From: JAGVSZ01 sp963747775
GTDB lineage: Bacteria; Pseudomonadota; Gammaproteobacteria; Burkholderiales; SG8-39
Reading direction: 5' to 3'
Length of the DNA stretch: 64,000 bases
Assembly: GCA_963747775.1 (NCBI GenBank)
Contig: CAVVGT010000001.1
Coordinates: 372,001-436,000 of the forward strand
A program made the translations under genes and the position numbers. This document shows positions 34,991 to 43,228 of this stretch, piece by piece (position 1 is the first letter of the stretch; every line of letters begins with the position of its first letter). The notes under the pieces were generated by a model. The model had not been told where the DNA came from and ran no database searches. It worked only from the letters and a program-made list of their open reading frames with translations.

Positions 34991-37799
34991 CGGGCCGGGC
35001 GCGCAGCGCGTCGAGCGCGCGGAAGACCGGCTTCGCGATCTCGATCGCAACCAGCACCGACGCTGCCGCGGCGGTACAAAACGCCCAGTCCGCGAGCGTG
35101 AGCGGGAAGGTGCCGAACGCCTTCTGCATGCCGGGCAGGTAGAGCACGAGAAACTGCAGCGCGACGCCGAGTGCGAGCGCGAGCCACAGCCAGCGGTTCG
35201 AGAACAGGCCCTTCAGGAAGCTCTCCCGCTCGTTGCGCAGTCCGAGGATCGCGAACAGCTGCGCGAGGACCAGCGTGTGGAAGGCCATCGTGCGCGCCTC
35301 GGTGATGCTGCGGTCCCCGCCGAAGAGCCCGCCCGGGTCGCCGGCGTCGAGAACGAGAAGCGTCGCCACGCCGGTGGTCACCGAGACCACGGCGATCATG
35401 CGCCACATCGCGCGCGTGATCACCCCTGCGCCCGGATCGCGCGGCGGGCGGTCCATCACCGCGGGATCGGCCGGGTCGACGCCCACCGCGAGCGCGGGCG
35501 CCGAGTCGGTGACGAGGTTGATCCACAGGATCATCGTCGCGAGCAGCGGCAGCACGAGCGCCTCGCCCGGCCCCGGCCGCAGGCCGAGCACGCCCGCGAG
35601 CACCACGCCGAAGAACATGACGAAGACCTCGCCCAGGTTGGTCGAGATCATGTAGCGCAGGAACTTCTGGATGTTCGCGTAGATCGAACGGCCCTCCTCG
35701 ATCGCGGCGACGATGCTCGCGAAGTTGTCGTCCGCGAGGATCATGTCGGCGGCGCCCTTGGAGACGTCGGTGCCGGTGATCCCCATCGCGATGCCGATGT
35801 CGGCCGCCTTGAGCGCCGGCGCGTCGTTCACGCCGTCGCCGGTCATCGCAACGATCGCGTGGTGGCTCTTCAGCGCGCGGACGATCTGCAGCTTGTGCTC
35901 GGGTGACACGCGCGCATAGACCGAAACGGTGCGCACCGCCTCGCGCAGCGCCTCTTCGCTCATGCGCGCGAGCTCGACGCCGGTGACCGTGCGATCCCCC
36001 GGCCCCGCGATGCCGAGCTCTTTCGCGATGGCGTGCGCGGCGCCGGGGTGGTCACCGGTGATCATGATCACGCGCACGCCGGCGGTCTGCGCGCGGCGCA
36101 CCGCATCGATCGCCTCGGGGCGCGGCGGGTCGATCATGCCGACGATGCCGAGCCATACGAAATCCTGCTCGTGCGCCTCGGCGACGCCTCCGCCCGCCGG
36201 CAGCCGGCGGTAGGCGAACCCGATCAACCGCAGCGCCTCGCCGGCAAGGGCGTCGATCGACGCGAGGATCGCGGCGCGGCGTGCGTCGTCGAGCGGCATC
36301 TCCGCCTCGCCCGCGCGCAGGCGCGTGCAGCGCGCGAGCAGCACGTCCGGCGCGCCCTTCGCGAACAGCACCGGGATCTCGTGGCGCTCGTCGATGTGCG
36401 CCGTGCTCATCATCTTGCGCTCGGAGGAGAACGGGATCTCGCCGACGCGCGCGAAGCGGCTCTGCAGCCGCTCGGCGGGGAGGCCGATCTTGAGCGCCGC
36501 GGCCTTCAGCGCGCCCTCGGTCGGGTCGCCGATCACGACCCAGTGGCCGCTGCGCTCGGCGAGCGTCGCGTTGTTGGCGAGGAAGCCGACGGCGAGCGTG
36601 CGCTCGACCTCCACTCGCTGCGGCCCCGGCGCGAGTGGCCGGCCGCCGGCGAGCAGCTCGCCCTTCGGCTCGTAGCCGGTGCCGGTGAGGTCGGCGCGGC
36701 CGGACGCGGTCATCACCACCCGCACCGTCATCTCGTTCTTCGTGAGCGTGCCGGTCTTGTCGCTGCAGATCACGTTGGCCGAGCCGAGCGTCTCGACGGC
36801 GGCGAGCTTGCGCACGATCGCGTTGCGCTTGGCCATGCGCTGCATGCCGAGCGAGAGCACGACCGTGGTCACCGCGGCGAGACCCTCGGGCACCGCCGAG
36901 ACCGCGAGCGCCACCGTGTACAGCAGCACCGCCGTCAGCGCCGTCGGGGAAAAATCGCGATGCAGGAGCAGGATCGTCGCCGCGATCACGACCGCGATCG
37001 TGATCACCACTGCGCCCAGCACCTTGCCGAGGGTGTCGAGCTGGGCCTGGAGCGGCGTCACCTCGGCGTGCGTCGTCCGCAGCAACCCGGCGATCTTGCC
37101 GACCTCGGCGCGCGCGCCGGTCGCGACCACCACCGCGCGCCCGTGCCCGTAGGTCGCGGCCGTGCTGGAATAGAGCATGTTGGCGCGATCGGCCAGCGTC
37201 GCGTCGCCCGGCACCGGCGCGGGGTCCTTCGCGACGGGCATGCTTTCGCCGGTCAGCGCGGCCTCCGCGGTCTGGAGCGAAACCGACTCGATGACGCGTG
37301 CGTCGGCCGGGATGGTCGCGCCTTCCTCGACGACGATCACGTCGCCCGGCACCAGCTCCGAGGCCGGGACGGTGATGCGTTCGCCGTCGCGCACGACGAT
37401 CGCGCTCGCCGCGGTCATCTTCGCCAGGCTCGCGACGGCGTGCTCGGCACGCTCCTCCTGGATGAACCCGAGGATCGCGTTCGCCACGACGATCGCGAAG
37501 ATCGTCAGCGCCTCGTAGGGCCCGCCGTGATGGCCTTCAAACCACCAGACCCCGAGCGAGATTCCGCCCGCGGCGACGAGCAGCAGGACGAGCGGGCTTT
37601 CGAACTGGGCGAGGAGCTTGCGCCACCGGGGCACCGGCGGGGCGGCGGGCAGCTCGTTGCGCCCCGCCCGCGCGAGCCGCGCCTGCGCCTCGGCCGCGGA
37701 CAGCCCGCGCACCGGGTCGGTTGCAAGCCGCGCGGCCACCTCCGCGGCCGACAGCGCGTAAGCCTCCTCCAAGGCGAGCGTCGGGTCCATTCCGGACAT
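34980..37799 (-). CDS. P2-type cation-transporting ATPase (Ca2+-pump-like)
   Basis: 939 residues. Cation-ATPase N-terminal domain (about 10-75), actuator domain with TGES, phosphorylation site DKTGTLT, nucleotide domain (KGAPD) and hinge TGDGVNDAPALKAADIG. About ten membrane segments are present, including four after the hinge. The TM4 sequence AVPEGLAAV is the Ca2+ / Na+,K+ P2-type PEGL signature rather than the CPx heavy-metal type. It should pump a cation out of the cytoplasm with ATP; Ca2+ is the best guess. Start at 37799 follows GAGGAG; an upstream ATG at 37853 has no support. Likely monocistronic. Confidence 0.9.
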   Translation of the reverse strand: MSGMDPTLALEEAYALSAAEVAARLATDPVRGLSAAEAQARLARAGRNELPAAPPVPRWRKLLAQFESPLVLLLVAAGGISLGVWWFEGHHGGPYEALTIFAIVVANAILGFIQEERAEHAVASLAKMTAASAIVVRDGERITVPASELVPGDVIVVEEGATIPADARVIESVSLQTAEAALTGESMPVAKDPAPVPGDATLADRANMLYSSTAATYGHGRAVVVATGARAEVGKIAGLLRTTHAEVTPLQAQLDTLGKVLGAVVITIAVVIAATILLLHRDFSPTALTAVLLYTVALAVSAVPEGLAAVTTVVLSLGMQRMAKRNAIVRKLAAVETLGSANVICSDKTGTLTKNEMTVRVVMTASGRADLTGTGYEPKGELLAGGRPLAPGPQRVEVERTLAVGFLANNATLAERSGHWVVIGDPTEGALKAAALKIGLPAERLQSRFARVGEIPFSSERKMMSTAHIDERHEIPVLFAKGAPDVLLARCTRLRAGEAEMPLDDARRAAILASIDALAGEALRLIGFAYRRLPAGGGVAEAHEQDFVWLGIVGMIDPPRPEAIDAVRRAQTAGVRVIMITGDHPGAAHAIAKELGIAGPGDRTVTGVELARMSEEALREAVRTVSVYARVSPEHKLQIVRALKSHHAIVAMTGDGVNDAPALKAADIGIAMGITGTDVSKGAADMILADDNFASIVAAIEEGRSIYANIQKFLRYMISTNLGEVFVMFFGVVLAGVLGLRPGPGEALVLPLLATMILWINLVTDSAPALAVGVDPADPAVMDRPPRDPGAGVITRAMWRMIAVVSVTTGVATLLVLDAGDPGGLFGGDRSITEARTMAFHTLVLAQLFAILGLRNERESFLKGLFSNRWLWLALALGVALQFLVLYLPGMQKAFGTFPLTLADWAFCTAAAASVLVAIEIAKPVFRALDALRARPATA

Positions 37800-37914
37800 C
37801 GTTTCTCCTCGCATTGTCGGGGACGGCGGCCGCGCGCGTCTGACCCACGTCAAGGCCGCGGCTTTTCGGTCCGCGCACGATTGAAGTACTCTCTAAGAGG
37901 AGGAGCGGTACAAC

Positions 37915-38676
37915 GTGCCTGCAGCCAAGAGACTCGCGGTCATCGCGGCGATCGCGCTCGCCGGCTGCGCGGTCACGCCGGAGCAGCCCGCCGAGATTCC
38001 CCTTCCGGCGATCGGCAAGTTTTCCGCCGAAAAGCCGGGCGAGACGCTGCCTTCGGGGTGGCGCGTGTGGCGGCTTTCCGGCCTGAAGCGCCCGACCGAA
38101 TACAAGCTCGTCGATCACGAGGGCCGCACGGTGATCGTGGCGCGGGCGCGCGGCTCGGCCTCCGGGCTCGTGTTCCCGATCTCGATCGATCTCAACGAGT
38201 ATCCGCACCTGCACTGGCACTGGAAGGTGCCCGCGCTCATCCATGGCGCCGACAACACGCAGCGGCACCTCGAGGACTCGCCGGTGCGCATCGTGATCAC
38301 CTTCGACGGGGACAAGTCGAAGCTCCCGTTCGACGACCGCCTGTTCGCCGACCAGTTCCGGATGTTCACGAAGCAGGAGTTTCCGTACGCGATCCTCATG
38401 TACATCTGGGAAAACCGCGCGCCGGTCGGACGCGTGATCGACAACGTGCACACGTCGCGCATCAAGATGATCGTCGCCGACACCGGCGCCGAGCACCTCG
38501 GCACGTGGCGCTCGGAGACGCGCAACGTGTACGAGGACTTCAAGCGCGCGTTCGGCGAGGAGCCGCAGCGGATCCGCTCGATCGGGATCATGACCGACTC
38601 GGACAACACCGGCGGGGACGCGGAAGCGTATTACGGCGACATCTCGTTCCAGCGGCGGGACGCGCTGGCGAGGTGA
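37915..38676 (+). CDS. DUF3047-family lipoprotein
   Basis: 253 residues with a GTG start behind GAGGAGG. The signal sequence ends in a lipobox (LAGC, Cys18), so the protein should be lipid-anchored. The body matches DUF3047: LHWHWKVPALIHGADN, VRIVITFDGD, YIWENRAPVG and IGIMTDSDNTGGDAEAYYGDI. This is a beta-sandwich resembling carbohydrate-binding folds, and its function is unknown. It is divergent from the ATPase gene across 115 bp and is followed 44 bp later by gspG. Confidence 0.86.
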   Translation: MPAAKRLAVIAAIALAGCAVTPEQPAEIPLPAIGKFSAEKPGETLPSGWRVWRLSGLKRPTEYKLVDHEGRTVIVARARGSASGLVFPISIDLNEYPHLHWHWKVPALIHGADNTQRHLEDSPVRIVITFDGDKSKLPFDDRLFADQFRMFTKQEFPYAILMYIWENRAPVGRVIDNVHTSRIKMIVADTGAEHLGTWRSETRNVYEDFKRAFGEEPQRIRSIGIMTDSDNTGGDAEAYYGDISFQRRDALAR

Positions 38677-38720
38677 CGATCGGCACGGGCGCGGTGTATC
38701 GTTCGCCCCGAGCCGAACCG

Positions 38721-39149
38721 ATGACGCGAATCCGCCCGTCCTTCCCGCGCGCCGCGGGTTTCACCCTCCTCGAGCTGCTCGTGGTGATGGTCATCATCGG
38801 CCTGCTCGCGGGCTACGTCGCGCCGCGCTACTTCTCGCAGGTGGGCAAGTCCGAGGTCAAGGCGGCGCAGGCGCAGGTCGTCGCGTTCGAAAAGGCCCTC
38901 GACACCTACCGCCTCGACATCGGCCGTTATCCGACCACCGAGCAGGGCTTGAACGCGCTGATGCAGCGGCCCCAGAACGAGGCGAAGTGGAGCGGGCCCT
39001 ACCTGCAGAAGGCGGTTCCGCTCGACCCGTGGGGCAAGCCGTACCAGTACAAGTCGCCGGGCGAGCACGGGGACTTCGACATCTGGTCGTTCGGCAAGGA
39101 CGGGCAGCCGGGCGGCACCGGCGAGAACGCCGACGTCACAAGCTGGTAG
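38721..39149 (+). CDS. gspG: Type II secretion major pseudopilin GspG
   Basis: 142 residues, normal for GspG. Prepilin leader cleaved before FTLLELLVVMVI with Glu at +5. GRYPTTEQGLNALMQRP and the Ca2+-site tail GKPYQYKSPGEHGDFDIWSFGKDG are diagnostic of GspG rather than type IV pilin. It polymerises into the periplasmic pseudopilus that pushes folded substrates through the GspD secretin. It lies 4 kb before gspF; the insertion-scarred DNA between them suggests the operon was once continuous. No prepilin peptidase gene is in the window. Confidence 0.93.
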   Translation: MTRIRPSFPRAAGFTLLELLVVMVIIGLLAGYVAPRYFSQVGKSEVKAAQAQVVAFEKALDTYRLDIGRYPTTEQGLNALMQRPQNEAKWSGPYLQKAVPLDPWGKPYQYKSPGEHGDFDIWSFGKDGQPGGTGENADVTSW

Positions 39150-39174
39150 CCGGCGCTGGCCGGCCCGCACCGCC

Positions 39175-39203
39175 TTGACGACGCCGGGGGCGCCGCCCAG
39201 AAT
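39175..39203 (+). promoter_or_regulatory. Sigma-70-type promoter for the cyclase-family gene
   Basis: TTGACG (5/6) and CAGAAT (4/6) are separated by exactly 17 bp, starting 25 bp after the gspG stop and ending 78 bp before the cyclase-family start. It indicates the cyclase-family gene is transcribed separately from gspG. The same CAGAAT -10 with 17-bp spacing occurs before the Hcp-like gene. Confidence 0.5.
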
Positions 39204-39281
39204 GCGCCGGGCGCCGCGTCCGATCGCGGCGCTTCGCACAGCAGCGTCCACGGTTCTTTTCCAGGAGGGGGAGAACTCGTC

Positions 39282-40301
39282 ATGGCCTTGCAACGCTCGT
39301 CGCCGTTTGCGTTCAGCACCCGTACCGGGCTCGCACTATTCGCCGCGCTGTCGTTGCTTGCGGGCGCCGCGCCCGCGATCGCCGACAACGACGACGACAC
39401 CGAGGACCTGCTGCGACTCATCAAGAAGTCAAGAATCGTCGATCTCTCGTTCCCGTGGGAGATCCAGTCGCCGGTCGCATCGGTGAACCCGTTTTACTCG
39501 TTCGCGCTGAGCGCCACGCACGCGAACACACGCGGGACGTTCGGCGATGGCGGGCAGCTCTCCTTCGCAGCCGAGGTCCAGCACTGGAGCGGCCAGCACG
39601 GCGCACCGACCATCGATGCGATCGGACATATCGGGCGCGACGGCAAGCTCTACGGCGGCGTCGACGCGGCGGCCTCGACGAGCAACCCGGACGGCATCGG
39701 TGCCAGCCCCCCCGGCGTCGGCGCGACACTCGCGATCGATGCGTTCCCGAAGGACCTGCTCGTCAACCGTGGCGTGCTGCTCGATGTGGCGCGGATGATC
39801 CAGGGCGACTGGAGCCCGCTGCCGGCCGGCTTCGAGATTACTGCCGCGCATTTGGAGCAGGCGGCGAGGCGGCAACACGTTCATCTCAAGAAGGGCGACA
39901 CGGTGTTCATCCGCACCGGTTGGGGGCAGCACTTCACGGGTAATCCCGGGCTGTACTCGGGCGCCTCCTCGCCCGGGCCCAGCCTCGACGGCGCCGAGTT
40001 CCTCATCAAGCATGGCGCGCGCATCGTCGGCAACGACACGCTTACTTTCGAGAAGCGCCCGCCGATCGTCACCACGCCGAAGTTCCAGGTCTTCCCGGTG
40101 CACATGCGCCTGATTGCGGACAGCGGCATCTACATCATCGAGAACCTCAATCTCGAGGAACTGGCGCAGACCGGCCACCACGAGTTCGTCGTCGTCATCC
40201 CGCCGTTGAACGTGAAGGGTGGCACCGGGTCCGCATTGCGCGCGTTCGCGCTCGTGAACGAGAAGCGTCACGGCGATCGTCACGATCGGGACGACGACTA
40301 G
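39282..40301 (+). CDS. Exported cyclase-family (kynurenine formamidase-like) metal hydrolase
   Basis: 339 residues. The signal peptide (ALFAALSLLAGAAPAIA) is followed by an Asp-rich mature start (DNDDDTEDLL), then the cyclase/KynB fold: VDLSFPW near the start and a metal-site region GQHGAPTIDAIGHIG. That region corresponds to the family's HxGTHxDxPxH motif but with altered residues (GQHGAPTIDAIGH). ADSGIYIIENLNLEEL matches the family's C-terminal region. A His/Asp-rich tail (GDRHDRDDD) may bind metal. It may hydrolyse amides or lactones in the periplasm or outside the cell. GGAGGGGGAG precedes the ATG. Confidence 0.85.
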   Translation: MALQRSSPFAFSTRTGLALFAALSLLAGAAPAIADNDDDTEDLLRLIKKSRIVDLSFPWEIQSPVASVNPFYSFALSATHANTRGTFGDGGQLSFAAEVQHWSGQHGAPTIDAIGHIGRDGKLYGGVDAAASTSNPDGIGASPPGVGATLAIDAFPKDLLVNRGVLLDVARMIQGDWSPLPAGFEITAAHLEQAARRQHVHLKKGDTVFIRTGWGQHFTGNPGLYSGASSPGPSLDGAEFLIKHGARIVGNDTLTFEKRPPIVTTPKFQVFPVHMRLIADSGIYIIENLNLEELAQTGHHEFVVVIPPLNVKGGTGSALRAFALVNEKRHGDRHDRDDD

Positions 40302-40314
40302 TCGCGCACGCACG

Positions 40315-40743
40315 ATGACGAAGCGGCGCGGCCCGAGCACGGTGGGCCGCGCGCTGCGCGGCCTGGTCGCGCTCGCCGCGATCGGGCTGTGCCCTGCGGT
40401 CGCTGTCGCGCAGACCGAGGCGGACACGGAGCTCAGGCAGCTCGACGCGGCGCTCAACCGCATCCAGCAGGCGCAGCAGGGCGTCTATCAGCAGTTCCAG
40501 ATGGTGCAGGAGCTGCGCCGCGCGGACCTCGCGCGTCCCGACCCGTTCGCGCCGCAGTCGAACGTCGGCATCGCGCCGCCGCCGCAGGACTACAACGAGC
40601 TCCAGCGCCTGCGCGAGCAGCGCGAGAACCGGATCAGGGACCTCACGAACGAGCTCGAGCGCCTGTACGCGCGCTATCAGGATCTGGAGGAACAGAAGCG
40701 GCCACTGCTCGAGCGGATGGGGGAGTTGGGCCGAGGGCGGTAG
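40315..40743 (+). CDS. Exported coiled-coil protein
   Basis: 142 residues. A twin-arginine-free, basic signal peptide (LRGLVALAAIGLCPAVAVAQ) leads into a Gln/Leu-rich coiled coil (LDAALNRIQQAQQGVYQQFQ), a Pro/Asp-rich hinge (PPPQDYNELQ) and a second coiled coil (LTNELERLYARYQDLEEQ). Likely periplasmic, shaped like YbgF/OmpH-type scaffolds; no specific family recognised. Thirteen bases separate it from the cyclase-family stop. A damaged second copy of its 3' end occurs at 41855-41955. Confidence 0.75.
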   Translation: MTKRRGPSTVGRALRGLVALAAIGLCPAVAVAQTEADTELRQLDAALNRIQQAQQGVYQQFQMVQELRRADLARPDPFAPQSNVGIAPPPQDYNELQRLREQRENRIRDLTNELERLYARYQDLEEQKRPLLERMGELGRGR

Positions 40744-40752
40744 GCCGATCGG
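40576..40752 (+). repeat. 3' end of the coiled-coil gene, intact copy of a direct repeat
   Basis: This segment is matched by 41855-41955: a shared 21-bp start (CCGCCGCCGCAGGACTACAAC) and, after a 76-bp gap in the second copy, 80 bp from GCTATCAGG through the stop and the first bases beyond it (TAGGCCGATCGG). The two ends differ at about nine positions, nearly all synonymous. Confidence 0.85.
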
Positions 40753-40767
40753 TGACCCGCCGGCTCC

Positions 40768-41100
40768 TCACCGACCCGAGTTTGCGCAAGCCAACGCGAT
40801 TTTCGCGTTTATCGACTCTCCGAACAGTTCAGGAAGAAGCTTCTTGCCTAGACCGCGTAGTCCCTCCTTGCCCGGCGCTGCAAGGCCGAGAGGATGAAGA
40901 AACCGCAGGGGGTCGTTGTTCGCATAGCTGAACGGGTTGATTCCTCCCGCCAGCCCGATCGGATCCGACTGCAGGTAGCGCCCCGTCTGCGGACCGTAGT
41001 CTCTGAAGTAGTTGATCGCGAGCCCGGTTTCCTTGTCGAAGTATTGGTCCGGCAGTATCCGAATCGTTCCTTCGCCCAGAGTACGCTCTCTCACTCGAAC
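40768..41100 (-). pseudogene. RHS-repeat protein tip fragment
   Basis: On the minus strand the frame reads DQYFDKETGLAINYFRDYG, TGRYLQSDPIGLAGGINPFSYANNDP, the RHS-core-associated signature, followed by about 40 residues of variable C-terminal tip ending at 40768. The giant YD-repeat body and any start codon are missing, so only the last ~110 codons of an RHS polymorphic toxin-type gene remain. The tip (FGESINAKIALACANSGR) is too short for a toxin domain. Part of the rearrangement scar. Confidence 0.8.
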
Positions 41101-41411
41101 AGGTCTGCGTGCGTGCCGGCGCGGATGAAGATGATCGCGCCGTCCTCGCGGATGAGGTAGATCAGCAGGAAATCCCCGCCGACATGGCACTCGCGGAAGC
41201 CCTTCCAGTCGCCGGTCAGCTCGTGGTCCAAGTGCTCCGGCGGAAGCGGTCCGTCGTTCGCGATCAGAAGGAGCATCGCCTCCTTGAGGCGGCGCATGTC
41301 ATAGCGGCCCGAGTGCGTAAGACGCTCCCAGTCTTTGCGGAACTGCTTGGTCTTATCGCTGCTTCTTGGCGGGTTTGCCCGCTTTTGCTGCGCCGGCTTT
41401 TTCGAGGTCAT
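41091..41411 (-). CDS. YafQ/RelE-family mRNA interferase toxin
   Basis: 106 residues. After a ~20-residue basic N-terminal extension, the RelE fold is clear: FRKDWERLTHSGRYDMRRLKEAML, PLPPEHLDHELTGDWKGFRECHV, FLLIYLIREDGAIIF and RAGTHADLF. The layout and the C-terminal THADLF match YafQ, whose catalytic His lies in this motif. YafQ cleaves mRNA on the ribosome. The start overlaps the antitoxin gene by 59 bp; an internal start could also be used. It forms a module with the upstream antitoxin. Confidence 0.88.
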   Translation of the reverse strand: MTSKKPAQQKRANPPRSSDKTKQFRKDWERLTHSGRYDMRRLKEAMLLLIANDGPLPPEHLDHELTGDWKGFRECHVGGDFLLIYLIREDGAIIFIRAGTHADLFE

Positions 41412-41667
41412 CGAAGAGTCCCTGTGCGGACCTGAACTTTGCTCTTTTCATCAAACGGGCCTCGCGCATCGCCGCGACCGTCGCGGCGTTCGGCGCCTTG
41501 ACCTCGAAGGGCAGGCCCTGCTGGGCCACGACCTGGTGCAGGAACAGGCGGATCGCGTCGCTTAGGTTCAGGCCGCAGGCGGCGAGCACCTCGGAGGCGC
41601 GATCCTTCAGGTCCGGTTCGATCCGGGAGCGGACATCGGTGGACTTCTGCGTCGTGACAGCGGTCAT
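41353..41667 (-). CDS. DinJ/RelB-family antitoxin
   Basis: 104 residues. N-terminal ribbon-helix-helix: VRSRIEPDLKDRASEVLAACGLNLSDAIRLFLHQVV, then LPFEVKAPNAATVAAMREAR, which matches DinJ. The Lys/Ala-rich tail (AKAGKPAKKQR) would wrap the toxin. It should bind its own promoter and neutralise the YafQ-like toxin. Start at 41667 behind GGGGAAAG; the longer frame lacks a ribosome site. Toxin and antitoxin overlap, the usual coupled order (antitoxin first). Confidence 0.88.
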   Translation of the reverse strand: MTAVTTQKSTDVRSRIEPDLKDRASEVLAACGLNLSDAIRLFLHQVVAQQGLPFEVKAPNAATVAAMREARLMKRAKFRSAQGLFDDLEKAGAAKAGKPAKKQR

Positions 41668-41722
41668 GGCTTTCCCCGCACTGAAGACGTAGCGCAATTG
41701 TAGCTACACTGGGGGCCGGGGG

Positions 41723-41833
41723 TCAAGGCTGGGATTGGTCGGCTTCGCTCCGCGCCGAGCAGTCTTGCTTGCGCGGATGGAACTTCGCGTGCATCGCTCG
41801 CAGATCGTTGATCGTGACGCGCGTGTAGAACCG
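41723..41833 (-). pseudogene. C-terminal remnant of a tyrosine recombinase (integrase)
   Basis: On the minus strand 36 codons read RFYTRVTINDLRAMHAKFHP..., ending at TGA. This matches the extreme C-terminus of XerC/integron-type tyrosine recombinases (pattern 'iYThV.i..L..vHa..HP'), with the catalytic Tyr in FYTRV. Everything upstream is lost, replaced by the partial duplicate of the coiled-coil gene. It points to a past integrative element. Recognition is by eye on a short segment. Confidence 0.5.
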
Positions 41834-41854
41834 CGTCCTTGCGAGCGAGGCTGT

Positions 41855-41955
41855 CCGCCGCCGCAGGACTACAACGCTATCAGGACCTGGAAGAGCAGAA
41901 GCGGCCGCTGTTCGAGCGGATGGGGGAGTTGGGGCGGGGAAGGTAGGCCGATCGG
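41855..41955 (+). repeat. Partial duplicate of the coiled-coil gene's 3' end
   Basis: Second copy of the direct repeat, with a 76-bp internal deletion that breaks the reading frame. About 89% identical over the last 80 bp; the encoded C-terminus differs at one residue only (PLLER versus PLFER). Changes confined to silent positions indicate that it came from a once-functional homologue rather than from a recent copy of the neighbour. Confidence 0.85.
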
Positions 41956-42058
41956 CGATCTAGGTGCAAGTTGCGGAATGTAAAGAAGAGAGACGGTGAT
42001 TCTGCAAGAGGGGCTCGCGTAAGCGTGCCCTTGGCCTGCCAACGACACTTGATCACAA

Positions 42059-43087
42059 GTGATTGTAGTAGCTGCGCGAGCACGCGTTGTGCGCCTGCAG
42101 CATTGGAATCGGTTGAGGTCGACGCGCGCGTACTGCGCCCCCGAAGAGCGATTGCACGCGGCGGTCCTGCTCTTTCACAACCACGCAGTCGACTGGGTTC
42201 GGGCGCGCGAACCTTCAGCCGCTCCGGAGGAGACGTTCGAGGACGCCCGCAGGCTGACCACCTGGCATTACCAGTGGATGATCGTGCACGAGTTTCTGCC
42301 GTTGTTCGTCGGGCAGGAGCTGGTTGCAGAGGTTCTCAGGCGCGGAACGCGGTTCTACCGACCCGAGGACGGTGAGGCGCTGATCCCGGTGGAATTCCAG
42401 GGGGCGGCCTACCGCTTTGGGCACAGCATGGTGCGGCCCTCCTATCGGGCCAACCTTGCAGGAGACTCGGGCGGGCCGTTCTTCGGGTTCGTCTTCGACC
42501 CGACGCAAGGCGGGAAGCCGGATCCCGACGACTTGCGCGGCGGCGCCCGGGCGCCGCGGCGCTTCATCGGCTGGCAGACCTTCTTCGACTTCAAGGATGG
42601 CCAGGTCAAGCGCAACAAGATAATCGACGCGAAGATCTCGACCCCGTTGTTCAACTTGCCCCGCGGGACGATCCCCGGGCTGGGCGGCCCGACGTCGCTC
42701 CCGCAACGTAACCTGCTCCGTCACCTGACTTGGCAATTACCGTCCGGCCAGGACATCGCACGGCATATCGGCGTGCCACGGCTGAGCAGCGCCGACCTGC
42801 ACGAACTGAGTGTGTTCGGTCTGCATCTCGATACGTCGACGCCGCTGTGGTACTACGTTCTCAGGGAGGCGGGGATCATGGCTAAGGGCCTCCACCTGGG
42901 TCCGGTGGGCGGACGCATCGTCGCCGAGGTGATCATCGGGCTCCTGCAAACCGACCGGGCGTCTTTTCTGCGGGCCGATCGGCATTGGATGCCGACGCTC
43001 CCCACTGCGACCGGCAGTGGTCAGGACTTCCGGATGACCGACTTTCTTACCTTCGCAGGGGTTGATCCCGGTCATCGGGGCCAGTAG
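42059..43087 (+). pseudogene. 5'-truncated animal-type haem peroxidase
   Basis: The frame is open from 42059 but homology begins near 42146 with RLHAAVLLFHNHAVDWVR, the middle of the peroxidase/cyclooxygenase superfamily fold. It continues with TTWHYQWMIVHEFLPLFVG, PVEFQGAAYRFGHSMVRPSYR (proximal haem His in RFGHS) and LPSGQDIARHIGVPRLS near the end. The N-terminal part with the distal His and Ca2+-binding loop is absent, so the product, if made, should be inactive. Loss coincides with the scar immediately upstream. The remaining C-terminal half is free of stops, which suggests truncation was recent. Confidence 0.8.
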
Positions 43088-43228
43088 CGACGTGCCGAAA
43101 CGGCGAAATCGCACAGGAGCTGGTACGCGCCTTGCACACCCGTAACCTTTTGGCGTAAAACTCATTCCCCGACCCGTCGCAACGGGCTATCCAGCCGCCT
43201 TTTCGCGCGGCGCAGCGCAACATCGCCG

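Noticed and set aside
43132..43161. Promoter before gspF (TTGCAC, 18 bp, TAAAAC)
   Set aside because: Both hexamers are poor matches, so it was not listed as a feature.
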